Below the pieces are notes generated by a model. The model saw only the letters and a program-made list of their open reading frames with translations. It made no database searches and was not told the origin of the DNA. Of a stretch of 64,000 nucleotides of DNA, positions 20,280-29,951 are shown piece after piece. Where the stretch lies: contig CP012812.1 of assembly GCA_001936135.1 (NCBI GenBank), forward strand, positions 372,001 through 436,000, in the 5' to 3' direction. Position 1 is the first letter of the stretch. Every line of letters starts with the position of its first letter. The position numbers and the translations under genes are program-made. This stretch comes from Saccharomycopsis fibuligera x Saccharomycopsis cf. fibuligera (taxonomy: Eukaryota; Ascomycota; Saccharomycetes; Ascoideales; Saccharomycopsidaceae).

Positions 20280-21230
20280 TCAAACAATAGTCTCCAACTC
20301 AGCAGCATATCTCAATGTGTTTTTGATTATCAACTCATTAGTGCTTAAACGAGACACTCCTAGCTGTAACTTTTCCTGTTGCTGTTGTTGTTGCTGACTA
20401 CCACTATCAAGTTGACTTTCATCAAGAAGCACAGCTGCTTCGTCAGCAGCTTCACCACTAATGGCTTCATCATCTTCATTGTTGAAATAAATCACGGAAT
20501 TGGCAATATTCCAAGAAGTGCTATTTTTAACAAACTGAATCAATTTACCTTCATCTTCGAAGAAAAGCAAGTTTTTGGCATTGGCAAGTGGCAATTTTTC
20601 ATAACTGACATTCAAACATTTAGCAATTTCGTTTCTCAATGTATGATTCAAACTGGCGTTGAATAAATGGAATTCTTTGAAATTGTTGTTTTTGTCGACT
20701 GCTGCTGTTTGGTTATTGTTATTGATCAAATTCCACACTTTGTCGTAAGATCCTTCCATGAGCCATCTTTCAATCTTGATTGGATAATTCAAGTACGCGC
20801 CGTCTTCAAGCTGGCTTAAATCCTGTTGTGTCAGCTCAGACGAAGATAAGGAAAGCAATTCGATATGAAATTGGGAAATATCTCCTTTGGTCAACAAAAG
20901 CAACAAATACAAAGCGTATAATTTGTTTTCATTAGGAGACTTATTCTTAACAAATATATCATCATTCAATTTGTAAAATGGCTTCAATTCATTAATGAAC
21001 TTTTCGAAAAGTTCTAAATTGGATAAATTGATAGCGGAAAGAGCACCAATTTCTAAAATCGATCTAGAAATAATCAAGTCTCCGGCATTGACTTTACTGC
21101 TAACGATTGGTACGAGCAAGTTATGTTTGGCAAGTTCAACTTTGATAACGGGGAGCAACTTGATACAGGTTTGATAGTTGTGTTTTTCAAATGCTGCTTT
21201 CAATTGCTGCGTGGCTTTCTCAAGGGACAT
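20280..21230 (-). CDS. RPN12: 26S proteasome lid subunit Rpn12
   Basis: A 316-residue PCI-family protein (CSN8/PSD8 domain). It matches Rpn12 along its length: an N-terminal AAFEKHNYQTCIKLLPVIK helix pair, then ISRSILEIGALSAI, then YPIKIERWLMEGSYDKVW near the middle, then a C-terminal YFNN-x-D block and final AAELETIV. Rpn12 is the last subunit to join the proteasome lid and drives its docking onto the base. Two low-complexity stretches are unlike the S. cerevisiae protein: an Asn run near residue 175 and a Gln run near residue 285, both probably surface loops. It is divergently paired with the spliceosomal cyclophilin gene over about 450 bp. The start is the first ATG; no intron. I saw no exact Rpn4/PACE element upstream. 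Confidence 0.95.
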   Translation of the reverse strand: MSLEKATQQLKAAFEKHNYQTCIKLLPVIKVELAKHNLLVPIVSSKVNAGDLIISRSILEIGALSAINLSNLELFEKFINELKPFYKLNDDIFVKNKSPNENKLYALYLLLLLTKGDISQFHIELLSLSSSELTQQDLSQLEDGAYLNYPIKIERWLMEGSYDKVWNLINNNNQTAAVDKNNNFKEFHLFNASLNHTLRNEIAKCLNVSYEKLPLANAKNLLFFEDEGKLIQFVKNSTSWNIANSVIYFNNEDDEAISGEAADEAAVLLDESQLDSGSQQQQQQQEKLQLGVSRLSTNELIIKNTLRYAAELETIV

Positions 21231-21684
21231 GATGAATATTGATCGGTGATTATTAGTATGTTTTTGGTTGAACTAAGCAGATATTGAAGATTGAAATGAT
21301 ATTCTGCTTAATAAAGAGAAAAAGTGTATTATAGCCCTACTGACTGCTCGCAATGTTGATGGTGTAAATTGCCACTCTGCTCTCTGTGTGTGTGTTTTTT
21401 TTTTCCTGAAGCGCTCTGATTTTGGCGCGCGGGCGGGCATTGTGAGATTTGAAAAAGGGCAGGGTAAATCTGCTAAATTAACTCTTCGCGCGCTCTTTAC
21501 AACATTTTTTGTTACTGCACACTAAATATTTCACTTATACACAATAACATGGACAAGTTCAATCATAGAGTAGCATCCTTAATTTTGACATCTGGCGACC
21601 AAAAGTTTGAGCCAATTCTTTTTCGCACACACCCAACCGCTAGTGAATCATTTTCGTAACATAAAGAAGAAAAAGAAAAAAACA
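21231..21684. promoter_or_regulatory. Divergent promoter of RPN12 and CWC27
   Basis: About 450 bp. It includes a short GT/T tract near 21390-21405 and two GC-rich clusters containing GCGCGC (near 21425 and 21490). The in-frame TTG upstream of the CWC27 ATG gives only a Lys-rich, unconserved extension, so translation most likely starts at 21685. Confidence 0.5.
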
Positions 21685-23172
21685 ATGGGGGAGCCAGCAA
21701 CCACTGCAAAAGTGATTCTCCACACTGAGAAAGGCCGCTTAGACATTGAACTTTGGGCCAAAGAATGTCCAATTACATGTCGCAACTTCCTTACCAATTG
21801 CATAAATGGCAAATTCAACGGTTTGACTTTTTACAAAGTGATAAAGGACTACGCTGTACAGACTGGAGACTATCACAATGGCGACGGTACTGCTCAAAAA
21901 GCAATTGTGAATTATCCGCAAGATGAAGATATGCTTTTCAAAGATGAATTCAATTCAAGACTACGATTCAATAAGCGCGGTATGCTTGGGTCAGCTAAAA
22001 GTGATGGTGGTCATAGCAAAAGTGATGGCAAGAATGGGAATCAGTTTTTTATTACTTTGAAAGCAACTCCTGAATTGAATGGGAAAAATACAGTGTTTGG
22101 TAAAGTTGTTGGCGATAGTGTTTTCACGGTTGTGAGGATCGCTGATTGTGAACTAGAAGAAGGAAGTGATGATCGGCCAATGTACCCTGCAAAAATTGTG
22201 CAAAGCGAGGTGGTGGTGCCGTATTTTGAAGATTTGGCAATATTTGGTGATGGTGGTGGTGGTGGTGATGATGATGATGATGACAAGGAACCGTCAAAAA
22301 AGAAGCAGAAAGTTGGTGAGCCAAAGACAGTGAGTAAATTTAAAGATAGAAAGAAGAAAAAAGCCAAAGTGAAGTTGAGCTTTGACGACGAAGATGAAGA
22401 GGGGAATGATGACGAAGATGATAACAGTGGTAATATCAAGGCCAGCAGAAGCAAAAGCAAAAAGTTCAAGATTAAGTCTGCACATGAAACTCTCAAGGAC
22501 AAAAGCTTGGCTCGCGGAAAGATCCAGTTAGCGAAAGACGATAGCATTGCCACTGCCAATGCTAATGCTAGTGCTAATGGCGGGGATCATCCTGAAAATG
22601 AAAACGGAAGCAATCACAATAATGAAAGCAATAAAGAAGGTAACAGAGATACTAATGATATCAGCAATGGGCAACGTGGCAACGGGGAAGCCAAATTAAT
22701 CAAAACAGAAAGTAACAATAATAGTGAAGGCAAAAACAATCAAAGGGAAGCGTTACAAAAAGAGATTGACGCTCTCAGGCACGGCTTGGCTACAGACCAC
22801 AGCTCCAGCGGGGGCAGCGGTGCCAGAAATAGCGGTAGCAGAAACAGTGCACTGTCAATGTCAGAGATTGAGCGGGAGCGGGCGCGTCTTGGGGCGCATC
22901 ACCAGACGTTCAGCGGTGGCAGCGGCAGCGGCAGCGGCAGCGCAAAGTTGAGGGAGATCCAAGTGGCTGGGGTGATTGAGCGGTTCGAGCGCAAGATCGC
23001 GGCAGTTCTGACGCTGGGCAAGAGCGAAGTGGCAGCGGAAGCGGAAGCAACGAAAGCAACGAAAGCAGCAAGAGCGGTGGAGAAAGAAGAAGAAGAAGCG
23101 GAAAGTGACGAGGACAGTGATACCGGATTAGACTTCATGAGTCACCGGTTAGATTTCTCCGAGGGTACTTAA
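21685..23172 (+). CDS. CWC27: Spliceosome-associated cyclophilin Cwc27
   Basis: A 495-residue protein. Residues 1 to about 180 form a cyclophilin domain (VILHTEKGRLDIELW; QTGDYHNGDGTAQ; NQFFITL; NTVFGKVVGD). The blocks FKDEFNSRLRFNKRGM and DRP-x-x-PAKI-x-x-SEVV identify the Cwc27 (SDCCAG10) branch rather than Cpr-type cyclophilins. The usual catalytic Arg of active cyclophilins is Lys here (FYKVIKDY), consistent with Cwc27 members acting as scaffolds with weak or no prolyl isomerase activity. The C-terminal half is acidic and Lys-rich, with KVKLSFDDEDEE resembling the family's KLSF-acidic motif. It ends in TGLDFMSHRLDF, like the family's W-x-x-H-x-L tail. In other fungi it travels with Cwc22 in the activated spliceosome. 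The start at 21685 has AACAATGG context. Confidence 0.93.
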   Translation: MGEPATTAKVILHTEKGRLDIELWAKECPITCRNFLTNCINGKFNGLTFYKVIKDYAVQTGDYHNGDGTAQKAIVNYPQDEDMLFKDEFNSRLRFNKRGMLGSAKSDGGHSKSDGKNGNQFFITLKATPELNGKNTVFGKVVGDSVFTVVRIADCELEEGSDDRPMYPAKIVQSEVVVPYFEDLAIFGDGGGGGDDDDDDKEPSKKKQKVGEPKTVSKFKDRKKKKAKVKLSFDDEDEEGNDDEDDNSGNIKASRSKSKKFKIKSAHETLKDKSLARGKIQLAKDDSIATANANASANGGDHPENENGSNHNNESNKEGNRDTNDISNGQRGNGEAKLIKTESNNNSEGKNNQREALQKEIDALRHGLATDHSSSGGSGARNSGSRNSALSMSEIERERARLGAHHQTFSGGSGSGSGSAKLREIQVAGVIERFERKIAAVLTLGKSEVAAEAEATKATKAARAVEKEEEEAESDEDSDTGLDFMSHRLDFSEGT

Positions 23173-23896
23173 GCGAGCGACCGGGGTGCAGATATTGCAA
23201 TTGCGCTTGTGATGCTTGGGCGCTCGTTGGCAGGCGGGGGTCAAACAGTGGTAGCTAGCACTTGAGTAGAAGACAAGAGACAAAAGACAAAAGAAGCAGA
23301 TCTGCTGGAATGATAGATGTGGAGCGCAGCGAGCTACAGGGCAAAGACATGATTGTTGTTGTTGTTGTTACTGCTGCCGTTATCAAAAAGACGGAGTGCG
23401 GTGGTGTGGCGCATTGCAATTACAACTTATAACCACTATACTATGTACAGCACAGCAGCACAGCACAGTAATCCTTCTTCATCGATCGATGACTGGCTTC
23501 GCTTTTCTTTTTCCGCGCAACACAATTCTAATTACAATGATTATGACAGTCACTGGGTATACACACTATCTAACTAAGAGGCACCACCGCACACCGCATT
23601 TTTCACCCACTTTGCGATGCCACGCCCCACCACAAAAAAAAAAAAAAAATTTTTTTTTTTTTTGTTCTTAAAATCTCATCTTCTTGCACTTCTGGCACCT
23701 TTTTTTACGCTTCTTTCTTCTTGTGCCTTATTGAAACAAAGCTATCTACCGTCTTTTATCGATATAGCTGTGTTTGTGCAAATTTAACCTCATCTTTTCT
23801 CATCGCAAACTTTCCACCAGATACAAAAAGAAGGAAAAAAAAAAAAATTCAGGGTTTCGGAAAAACTATAGTTTACAGCACTTGGATTTGCCTTAC
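23173..23896. promoter_or_regulatory. Upstream region of the F-box gene
   Basis: Contains 16 A followed directly by 14 T at 23634-23663, a perfect self-complementary tract that can exclude nucleosomes or form a hairpin. A TTG-repeat stretch lies near 23350-23370. In-frame codons upstream of 23897 begin only with TTG and are Lys-rich, so I do not treat them as coding. Confidence 0.5.
23634..23663. repeat. A16-T14 inverted homopolymer
   Basis: Sixteen A run directly into fourteen T, about 235 bp upstream of the F-box gene ATG. Such poly(dA:dT) pairs are typical nucleosome-depleted promoter elements in yeast. Confidence 0.8.
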
Positions 23897-25765
23897 ATGA
23901 TTCGCATGACTCAAAATGGCAACATTCTGCAAATAAGGGCTACACCTTCATCAACTTCATCAACATTATCACCACAAGCACCATCATTGTCGGACTTACC
24001 CAATGAAGTTCTCGAACTCATCATCGCTCAAGTCTATGCCTCGTCTGGCAGTCAAGTTGACTTGATTGACCATTTGCATTGGTTTGCTCGCACCGTATCG
24101 TTGGTAAACAGAAAATTTTACCGCTTAAGCGCTAGGTATTCCTACCGCTATTTCATTTTCAAGGACCCACAATCTTTTCACTTGTTGAATCGGGCTTTTA
24201 CAAACAATACGACAGCTGTTAAAAGTAATGCTTCAAAGTACATCAAGACCCTTGATTTACAGGAATTTGCTTTAGACCATCTCTGGGACGGTCAAGTGGA
24301 ATCGTCTGCATTTTTGAGCTTCTTGCAAAATGCTAAAAATTTGAAGGAAGTTTTATTTTCATTTGCTCTTGACTATACGTTGGATGAGAAAGTTATTGAG
24401 CATCTTTTTTATGCGTCCAGTACCATTGAGTCAATCGACTTGTCCGGTTTGACGTCCGTTAACTCTGACATGTTCGCCAAAGTGGTGGTGAACCGGTTGG
24501 GGAATATCGTTGGTGGTGCTGGTAATGATGCTAATGGTAATTTCAACTGCTCTAACTTGAAGGCGCTTAGTTTCCATGGCTCAGAAGCAATTCCTGCTAG
24601 TTTTTTCAATACGCTTTTCCCACATTTAACAAACATTGAGAAACTTGACTTGGCCAGCATTCAAATCTCTGATGATTCGGTAGCTAGTTTCCCTGTTTTC
24701 CACAATTTGACTCATTTATCATTGAGCTGCTGCAAATTAGATAAGCATCGCATCTTTGACTACTTTACCAATCAGCGCGCCTTGCAACATACCCTCAAGT
24801 GGCTCAACTTGGAAACCGATTACTATCACAATACTTTAACCGAAGATGAAATCCTCATGGTATTGGACTCTTTAGTTCCTGTCGCTACAACTAGTACAAA
24901 CACCAGCGCCTTGGAAACTACCAATAATAACAGCAACAGTCAAAATACTACGTTACAGTACTTGAATTTGAATGGGCGGTCTGTCACTTTCCGCATCCTC
25001 AGTTTCATTAAGCAGCATTTTATCAGTTTGCAAGCGTTGCATTGCTACAAGGCACCAGTATCGGTATCTGAACTTATCCGCTTTTTGACCCCGCCTTGCG
25101 CTGATGGTGATGATAAGAATAACGACGGCAGCATCATGAGCGATAACGACAACGAAAGTATCTTTAGCGTCACAAGCACCTCCACTGCATCACCAACAGC
25201 GGGGAAGTACCAGAAGCTCAAGTACATCAACGTTGCCGGCAACAGAGACGTCACCATCGAAGCTTTGACTGGCAAAAACGATGGCAGCTGTAGCTTGCTC
25301 GAGGCCAGTCCGTCGATGCTTTGCTGGGAGCTAAGTCCTTTTGTTGTAAACCGATTGCCAAATGGTGGGGAGGTGGCTATTCCTGCTCAAGAAGTCAATA
25401 GCACTACTGCTACTGCCAATGTCAGAGAGAGCAGTTTATGGCGCGGTGCCAAGTGCCAGTACAGAGCATGGCTTTATAAGGTGGACAATCACGATAATAA
25501 CAATGACGGTAATCACAACAGTGGTAATAACTTCAATAGTGGAGTGAGAATGAAGACTAGCAAAGGCTCAGAATTAATCAATCATCCATTTGTCAAGTTT
25601 GCCTACAATAAAATTGAAGTTTCTAATGGCCATAGTTCTAGTATTGGTAATATGAATGATGATGATAGTGGTAGCGCTAATAACCAGCAGAGCACCTGGC
25701 CAGTCAGGCTTTCAGAACATAGCATTTACAATGAGTATGCCCTTAATACGTCTATAGAGTTTTAG
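23897..25765 (+). CDS. F-box protein with leucine-rich-repeat-like C-terminal part
   Basis: A 622-residue protein beginning at the ATG at 23897 (a second Met lies three codons on). Residues about 31-75 match an F-box: SLSDLPNEVLELIIAQVY, then a Leu/Trp-rich helix and VNRKFYRLS. The F-box should bind Skp1 and make the protein the substrate receptor of an SCF ubiquitin ligase. Downstream are recurrent LRR-like strands: IKTLDLQ, IESIDLSGLT, LKALSFHGS, IEKLDLASI, LTHLSLSCC, LKWLNLE, LQYLNLNG and LKYINVAG. These are separated by irregular helices and by Asn/Asp/Ser-rich loops (notably about residues 330-350 and 400-420). The C terminus has a WRGAKCQYRAWLYKVD block and a second Asn/Asp/Gly insertion. 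No single yeast orthologue comes to mind, so substrate and pathway are unknown. Confidence 0.88.
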   Translation: MIRMTQNGNILQIRATPSSTSSTLSPQAPSLSDLPNEVLELIIAQVYASSGSQVDLIDHLHWFARTVSLVNRKFYRLSARYSYRYFIFKDPQSFHLLNRAFTNNTTAVKSNASKYIKTLDLQEFALDHLWDGQVESSAFLSFLQNAKNLKEVLFSFALDYTLDEKVIEHLFYASSTIESIDLSGLTSVNSDMFAKVVVNRLGNIVGGAGNDANGNFNCSNLKALSFHGSEAIPASFFNTLFPHLTNIEKLDLASIQISDDSVASFPVFHNLTHLSLSCCKLDKHRIFDYFTNQRALQHTLKWLNLETDYYHNTLTEDEILMVLDSLVPVATTSTNTSALETTNNNSNSQNTTLQYLNLNGRSVTFRILSFIKQHFISLQALHCYKAPVSVSELIRFLTPPCADGDDKNNDGSIMSDNDNESIFSVTSTSTASPTAGKYQKLKYINVAGNRDVTIEALTGKNDGSCSLLEASPSMLCWELSPFVVNRLPNGGEVAIPAQEVNSTTATANVRESSLWRGAKCQYRAWLYKVDNHDNNNDGNHNSGNNFNSGVRMKTSKGSELINHPFVKFAYNKIEVSNGHSSSIGNMNDDDSGSANNQQSTWPVRLSEHSIYNEYALNTSIEF

Positions 25766-26373
25766 GGGGTTTTTTTTCCTTCTGAGCAGCGCACAATGCC
25801 TTTGCCTTTTGCTTTTGCTGTTGCTGTTGCTGTTGCTCTTGCAATTTTTTTGTCATGATGTTACGAAGTATCTTTTTTATCTGTCATACTTTTATGTGTG
25901 TTTTCTCTTTTTTGTTCCAATTTTTTCAGTTTTTTTTTTTTCCGGTCTTTTGTAATTGGGTTTGTTTGGATTTATAGTTTGTTTATATACAGTTTGTTTG
26001 CAATAAACTAATGGTGATAATGATTATAGATATGACTTGTAGTGATACAAACTATCAACCACTATTTTAATAGTCGCTACATCTTTTACACCCGTACACC
26101 ATTTCCCATGTGACCCATAAGATGTCAGGGTGTTGGCGCTCAGCCAACCAGACGCCTGTAAAATAATCAGCAAGAAAAAGTAAAATCAAGAAAAAAAAAA
26201 GTGAAGCTCAATGTGCCAGAACCGGAAATCCAGAGACTAACTATCAATCAGGACTAGCATCAACATCCCTCGCTCGCTAGGTCAGTTTGTTTCTTATATT
26301 GCTAGTAGGTCGTGGCAGATATTGTTATTTGAAGAAAAAAAAAACCTCCCATCTTATCAAATATTCACTCACA
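25766..26373. promoter_or_regulatory. 3' flank of F-box gene and upstream region of the complex I subunit gene
   Basis: A short ttgctg hexamer repeat (about four copies) near 25816-25838 lies in the presumed 3' UTR of the F-box gene, followed by T-rich sequence. The right-hand part leads to an ACAATG start. No further gene seen. Confidence 0.55.
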
Positions 26374-27534
26374 ATGCTCAGAACAGTGACGGCCACCAGC
26401 GCTAAGGCCCAGCCCTTGAGATTTGCCAGCATCGCTGCTATCAACAACAATGCCAAAAGAAGCATTTACACCAGTGTATTGGACAACGATATCAATGTCA
26501 CCAAAACTGGTAAAACCAACATTGCCGTCGGTCATGGCGGAAGATCTTCAAGAACCGGTTATACCGCTACTGTTTTTGGTGCTTCTGGCTTTTTGGGTCG
26601 TTACTTGGTGTCCAAATTAGCCAGACATGGTACTATTACCGTCGTACCATTCAGAGATGAAATGAAGAGCAGATTCTTGAAAGTTACCGGTGATTTAGGT
26701 GTGGTCAATTATGTTGAATTTGATTTACGTAACATCAAGTCCATCGAAGAAAGTGTCAAGTATTCTGATATCGTTTACAACTGTATTGGAGCTGATGCTA
26801 ATACCAAAAACTTCTCCATGGCTGATGTCAACATTGAAGGTACCAGAAGAATTGCTCAAGCCGTTAAAGATTTCAACGTTCCTAGATTTGTACACGTTTC
26901 TTCTCACAGTGCTAACCCAGACAGTAAAAGTATCTTTTACGCTACTAAAGGTATTGGTGAACAAGTGGTTAAGGAAATTGTTCCAGAAACCACTATTGTT
27001 AGACCAGGGGTTATTTTCGGTAGAGAAGACCAATTTTTGACTAGACTCGGTAACAGTAAAACCTTGTTCACTGTCAACCACAACAAAGAAACCGTTTACC
27101 CAACTCATGTGCTTGATATTGCCAAGGCTTTGGAAAAAATCGGTTTTGATGACACCACCGCCGGTAAGCTTTATGAATTGAATGGACCAGAAAAATTCAG
27201 TGTTGCTGAAGTCAGAGAATTAATCAAACCATTTACCAAGATTGATTACAAGAGTATCAATTTGCCAAAACCAGTGGCTCTTAAAATTGCTGAATTGCTT
27301 CAATTAGCATGGTGGAAAATGGTTAATCCAGATCAAATTGAAAGACAATTTTTGGATCAAGTGGTTACTCCTGGTGCTTTGGGATTCAAAGATTTGGGTC
27401 TTTCTCCAGATTCTTTAAGTGACCATTTGTTCCATTACACTTTCCCATTGAGAAACAGTTTGCATTCTCATGATTTGCCTCCATCTGCTAAAGAAATGAG
27501 AGAAATTAAACAATACGTTCATATTCTTGAGTGA
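26374..27534 (+). CDS. Mitochondrial complex I NDUFA9-type (40 kDa) subunit
   Basis: A 386-residue atypical short-chain-dehydrogenase-like protein. The first ~40 residues are rich in Arg, Ala and Ser and lack acidic residues, as expected of a mitochondrial presequence (MLRTVTATSAKAQPLRFASI). The NAD(P)-binding motif GASGFLGRYL sits at residues 69-78. The blocks VVPFRDE, FDLRNIKSIEES, VYNCIGAD, FVHVSSHSAN and TIVRPGVIFGREDQF match NDUFA9 and the Neurospora 40-kDa subunit, which binds a structural NADPH on the matrix arm. The gene implies a proton-pumping NADH dehydrogenase, which S. cerevisiae lacks, and so supports a complex-I-containing yeast. The ATG at 26374 follows CACA; the open sequence upstream starts only with a non-ATG codon and is unlike a targeting peptide. 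Confidence 0.95.
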   Translation: MLRTVTATSAKAQPLRFASIAAINNNAKRSIYTSVLDNDINVTKTGKTNIAVGHGGRSSRTGYTATVFGASGFLGRYLVSKLARHGTITVVPFRDEMKSRFLKVTGDLGVVNYVEFDLRNIKSIEESVKYSDIVYNCIGADANTKNFSMADVNIEGTRRIAQAVKDFNVPRFVHVSSHSANPDSKSIFYATKGIGEQVVKEIVPETTIVRPGVIFGREDQFLTRLGNSKTLFTVNHNKETVYPTHVLDIAKALEKIGFDDTTAGKLYELNGPEKFSVAEVRELIKPFTKIDYKSINLPKPVALKIAELLQLAWWKMVNPDQIERQFLDQVVTPGALGFKDLGLSPDSLSDHLFHYTFPLRNSLHSHDLPPSAKEMREIKQYVHILE

Positions 27535-27815
27535 TTTATTTCATTTATTGAAACATTGCCCGTTATACGAATAAAAAAAAATTCTTTAATAAAAATCTAA
27601 AAAAAAAATCTCAAAATTTCTAAAAAGTTAAACAACATATTGTCATCATTAAATTAGTTTAAGGCTAAATCACCCCTGGTCACTTAACCCTCAATCAATT
27701 CTTCAAATTTCAAATTCCATCCACTGTTCAATTTTTTTATCTCCACACTTCGATTTTGTTTTGTTTTTGTCCTCTTCCCCCACACACAACTCATTTTATA
27801 TAATATAACGATAAT

Positions 27816-27847
<32 letters not shown>

Positions 27848-28584
27848 GTGTAATCTGTAAGGCAAAGTCAGAAGCTTTTCTGCGTTTTGACTTGTCGCAG
27901 AAGAAGACATGCTCTGATCTGCTATATAGTGTAAAGAAATAGTGACTAACGAATTGTGAAAATTTTTTTCCTAGACATTTCTATTTAGTATTGTCTACAT
28001 AACGCAAAAGTATGCTATAAAGGTATTTATCGCAAACCAATGTAACAATATTCAACACTTTAGGCCCATGCCGTCAGTAATTTTTTCTCTCCAGTAACCA
28101 TTCAGTCCTCCTATCATTGGGTTCCTACATGAACTTTACTTGTCTATACTTTATACCCATTTTACGCTTAAATATGTATAGGTTTTATCGGGGGGTTTTT
28201 TTTATGTTGAAGATGGCGATAGGAAGAGGACAGTGAGTGGTGCTTGATGATGCAGGTAGGCGTATGTGGGTGTGTGGTGCGTAACAATAATAATTTTTGT
28301 GTGTATACTGCTTTATTTCCTATCTTTGGCAATAAATGGAACAGAGTTAAAACTATGAAGGGGACCTGCTTTTTTTTTAAAAAAAAAGAAAAAAAGGTAT
28401 TTTGTGATTGGGTGTCTTCTACGTTACTTTTAGAAATGTGCACTAAAGTTTATAGACTTTTTTTTGGCATAATCTTTTCACTAATGGCTTTATCGAGATG
28501 TAATTTTCATAGTGATGCACCAGTCAACATTATTTATAATTCGACTTAACAGTTCATATTTACTAAAGGCCAATCTTGTCTTTT

Positions 28585-28586
<2 letters not shown>

Positions 28587-28624
<38 letters not shown>
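28587..28624 (+). repeat. Homopolymer of 38 T
   Basis: The longest A/T homopolymer in the window, followed by CAG. It could be mistaken for a polypyrimidine-acceptor site, but there is no TACTAAC nearby. Length may vary between reads. Confidence 0.85.
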
Positions 28625-29580
28625 CAGCTTCAAAATGATGTTTTTCAATTACATCCTTAACCATATTCATCGTTACTAGAAAGCTCAAAAGCAAACCTGA
28701 CAAAATGCATAATTATTACGAGTGCAAACTACAACCAAAAAGGGGAGTTTGAGTTGTGTATTTTTTGGATACTTTGCTCGTCATAATTATGGAGTACAAA
28801 AACATGTTGAAGAGCATGTATGAGAGACAGTCTTTATATAGGACACGCAACCTTTGTTGTCGGCCACACCGATAAACAAATTTTGTACATACCGATTACC
28901 GATGAGAAAAAGTATCTACAACAAAAAATTATTTTGTCTTATAAATATTTGAAATTGAACTAATGTTTTCTTTTCTTCTGGTTTTTATTCTCTGGTGTAT
29001 AAAACGTTTGTGTATGTGAAAACTGCTATGACTGTATTCGTCCTTCATAATGGCCAAGTGCAAACCGCAAGAAAACATCAAAATATACAGAGTAAATTGC
29101 AGACTTGTTATCTGTTAGATCGCAATTTTAAAGCCAAGAGAAGGCAAACCGCATTGCCGAGTAGCACCTATACGCTATAGTTAGACTGCAAATACTATAT
29201 TAACAACTATGGTACGCCTCCACCAAAACCACTGCAGCATAAGATGATGCTCCATCCAGTCGATGCACTTTTCTACGACCGCGGTCTGATTATCCTGCAG
29301 ACAAAAATGGAAACAAGTTTAAAAAATAGATAGAATGGCTTTTCAGATATTTAGGATAGGGATGGCGTTACTTCTCGTCTATAGAGTCAAATAAGTTGCA
29401 GTTAAAATTGTTGAATACTATTTACAATAACTCTCTCGGATCATGAATACAATATTTAACTTGGGGTAAAGCTAATGGCAGTATGAACTTCTATGTGCCA
29501 CTAACAGTACACATTACAAAATGATGGTATTGGACTAACATAAAGCAGAGACATTACAACGTAAGATTCAATATAACAAA

Positions 29581-29604
29581 TATATATATATATATATATA
29601 TATA
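29581..29604. repeat. TA dinucleotide microsatellite (12 units)
   Basis: Twelve uninterrupted TA units in the convergent spacer downstream of YSY6. Confidence 0.9.
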
Positions 29605-29749
29605 GTAAAAAAACAAAACAAAACAAAAGGAAAGACAATCACAAGCTGGATTTGTTGTTGAGTAGAGAAATTTGTATCACAATAACGCCTTTATGAAGAA
29701 CATGCGTGTCAGAGCAAAGTCGAAATAAAGATCAAATTAGTGTTATACT

Positions 29750-29783
29750 TTATAACGTGTGGTAATTTTACCACACGTTATAA
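29750..29783. repeat. Perfect 16-bp inverted repeat with 2-bp spacer
   Basis: The left arm TTATAACGTGTGGTAA at 29750-29765 is exactly complementary to the right arm at 29768-29783, separated only by TT. It lies about 170 bp beyond the YSY6 stop codon. Without a larger loop it would favour a cruciform or serve as a dimeric protein site rather than a normal RNA hairpin. Function unknown. Confidence 0.92.
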
Positions 29784-29951
29784 GAAAACAGCAAACGATC
29801 AACTGATGTAAGCATACCACAATGGGTTTTATGCGACAGGCACTGTTTGACTGTGGCACCTGAACTAGTTGCAAAAAGGTCTTGGTTTCTAAGGAAAGTT
29901 GCTAATGATGAAAAAAATTTCAAATAATTGAGTTTTGATACGATGATAATG

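Larger units (their letters stand above)
27535..29951. other. Unusually long convergent spacer (2.4 kb)
   Basis: Two genes point into this gap, so no promoter is needed, yet it spans 2.4 kb. It holds A24 (27824-27847), T38 (28587-28624), a TA12 microsatellite (29581-29604), a 34-bp inverted repeat (29750-29783) and a GC-richer island near 29210-29300. Open frames are short and unconvincing. An unspliced or intron-rich small gene or a non-coding RNA could be hidden here; I could not build one. Confidence 0.5.

Noticed and set aside
21607-21684. In-frame extension of CWC27 upstream of 21685.
   Set aside because: It starts at TTG, is Lys-rich and unlike the family; the ATG at 21685 has good context and the expected domain start.
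21340-21684. Rpn4/PACE element upstream of RPN12.
   Set aside because: The nearest sequence (TTGCCACTC) differs from the PACE core, so I do not call it.
23774-23896. In-frame extension of the F-box protein upstream of 23897.
   Set aside because: It begins at TTG and is largely Lys from an A tract; no ATG.
28244-28549. A 101-codon plus-strand frame in the convergent spacer.
   Set aside because: It contains poly-Lys/Phe from homopolymers and no recognisable motif; it overlaps an equally long frame on the other strand.
29235-29296. Possible C/D-box snoRNA: ATGATGC near 29244, CTGA at 29286-29289 and an 8-bp terminal stem with one mismatch.
   Set aside because: The C box is imperfect, there is no C'/D' pair, and I could not match the putative guide to a known rRNA site. 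It needs a snoRNA covariance search.
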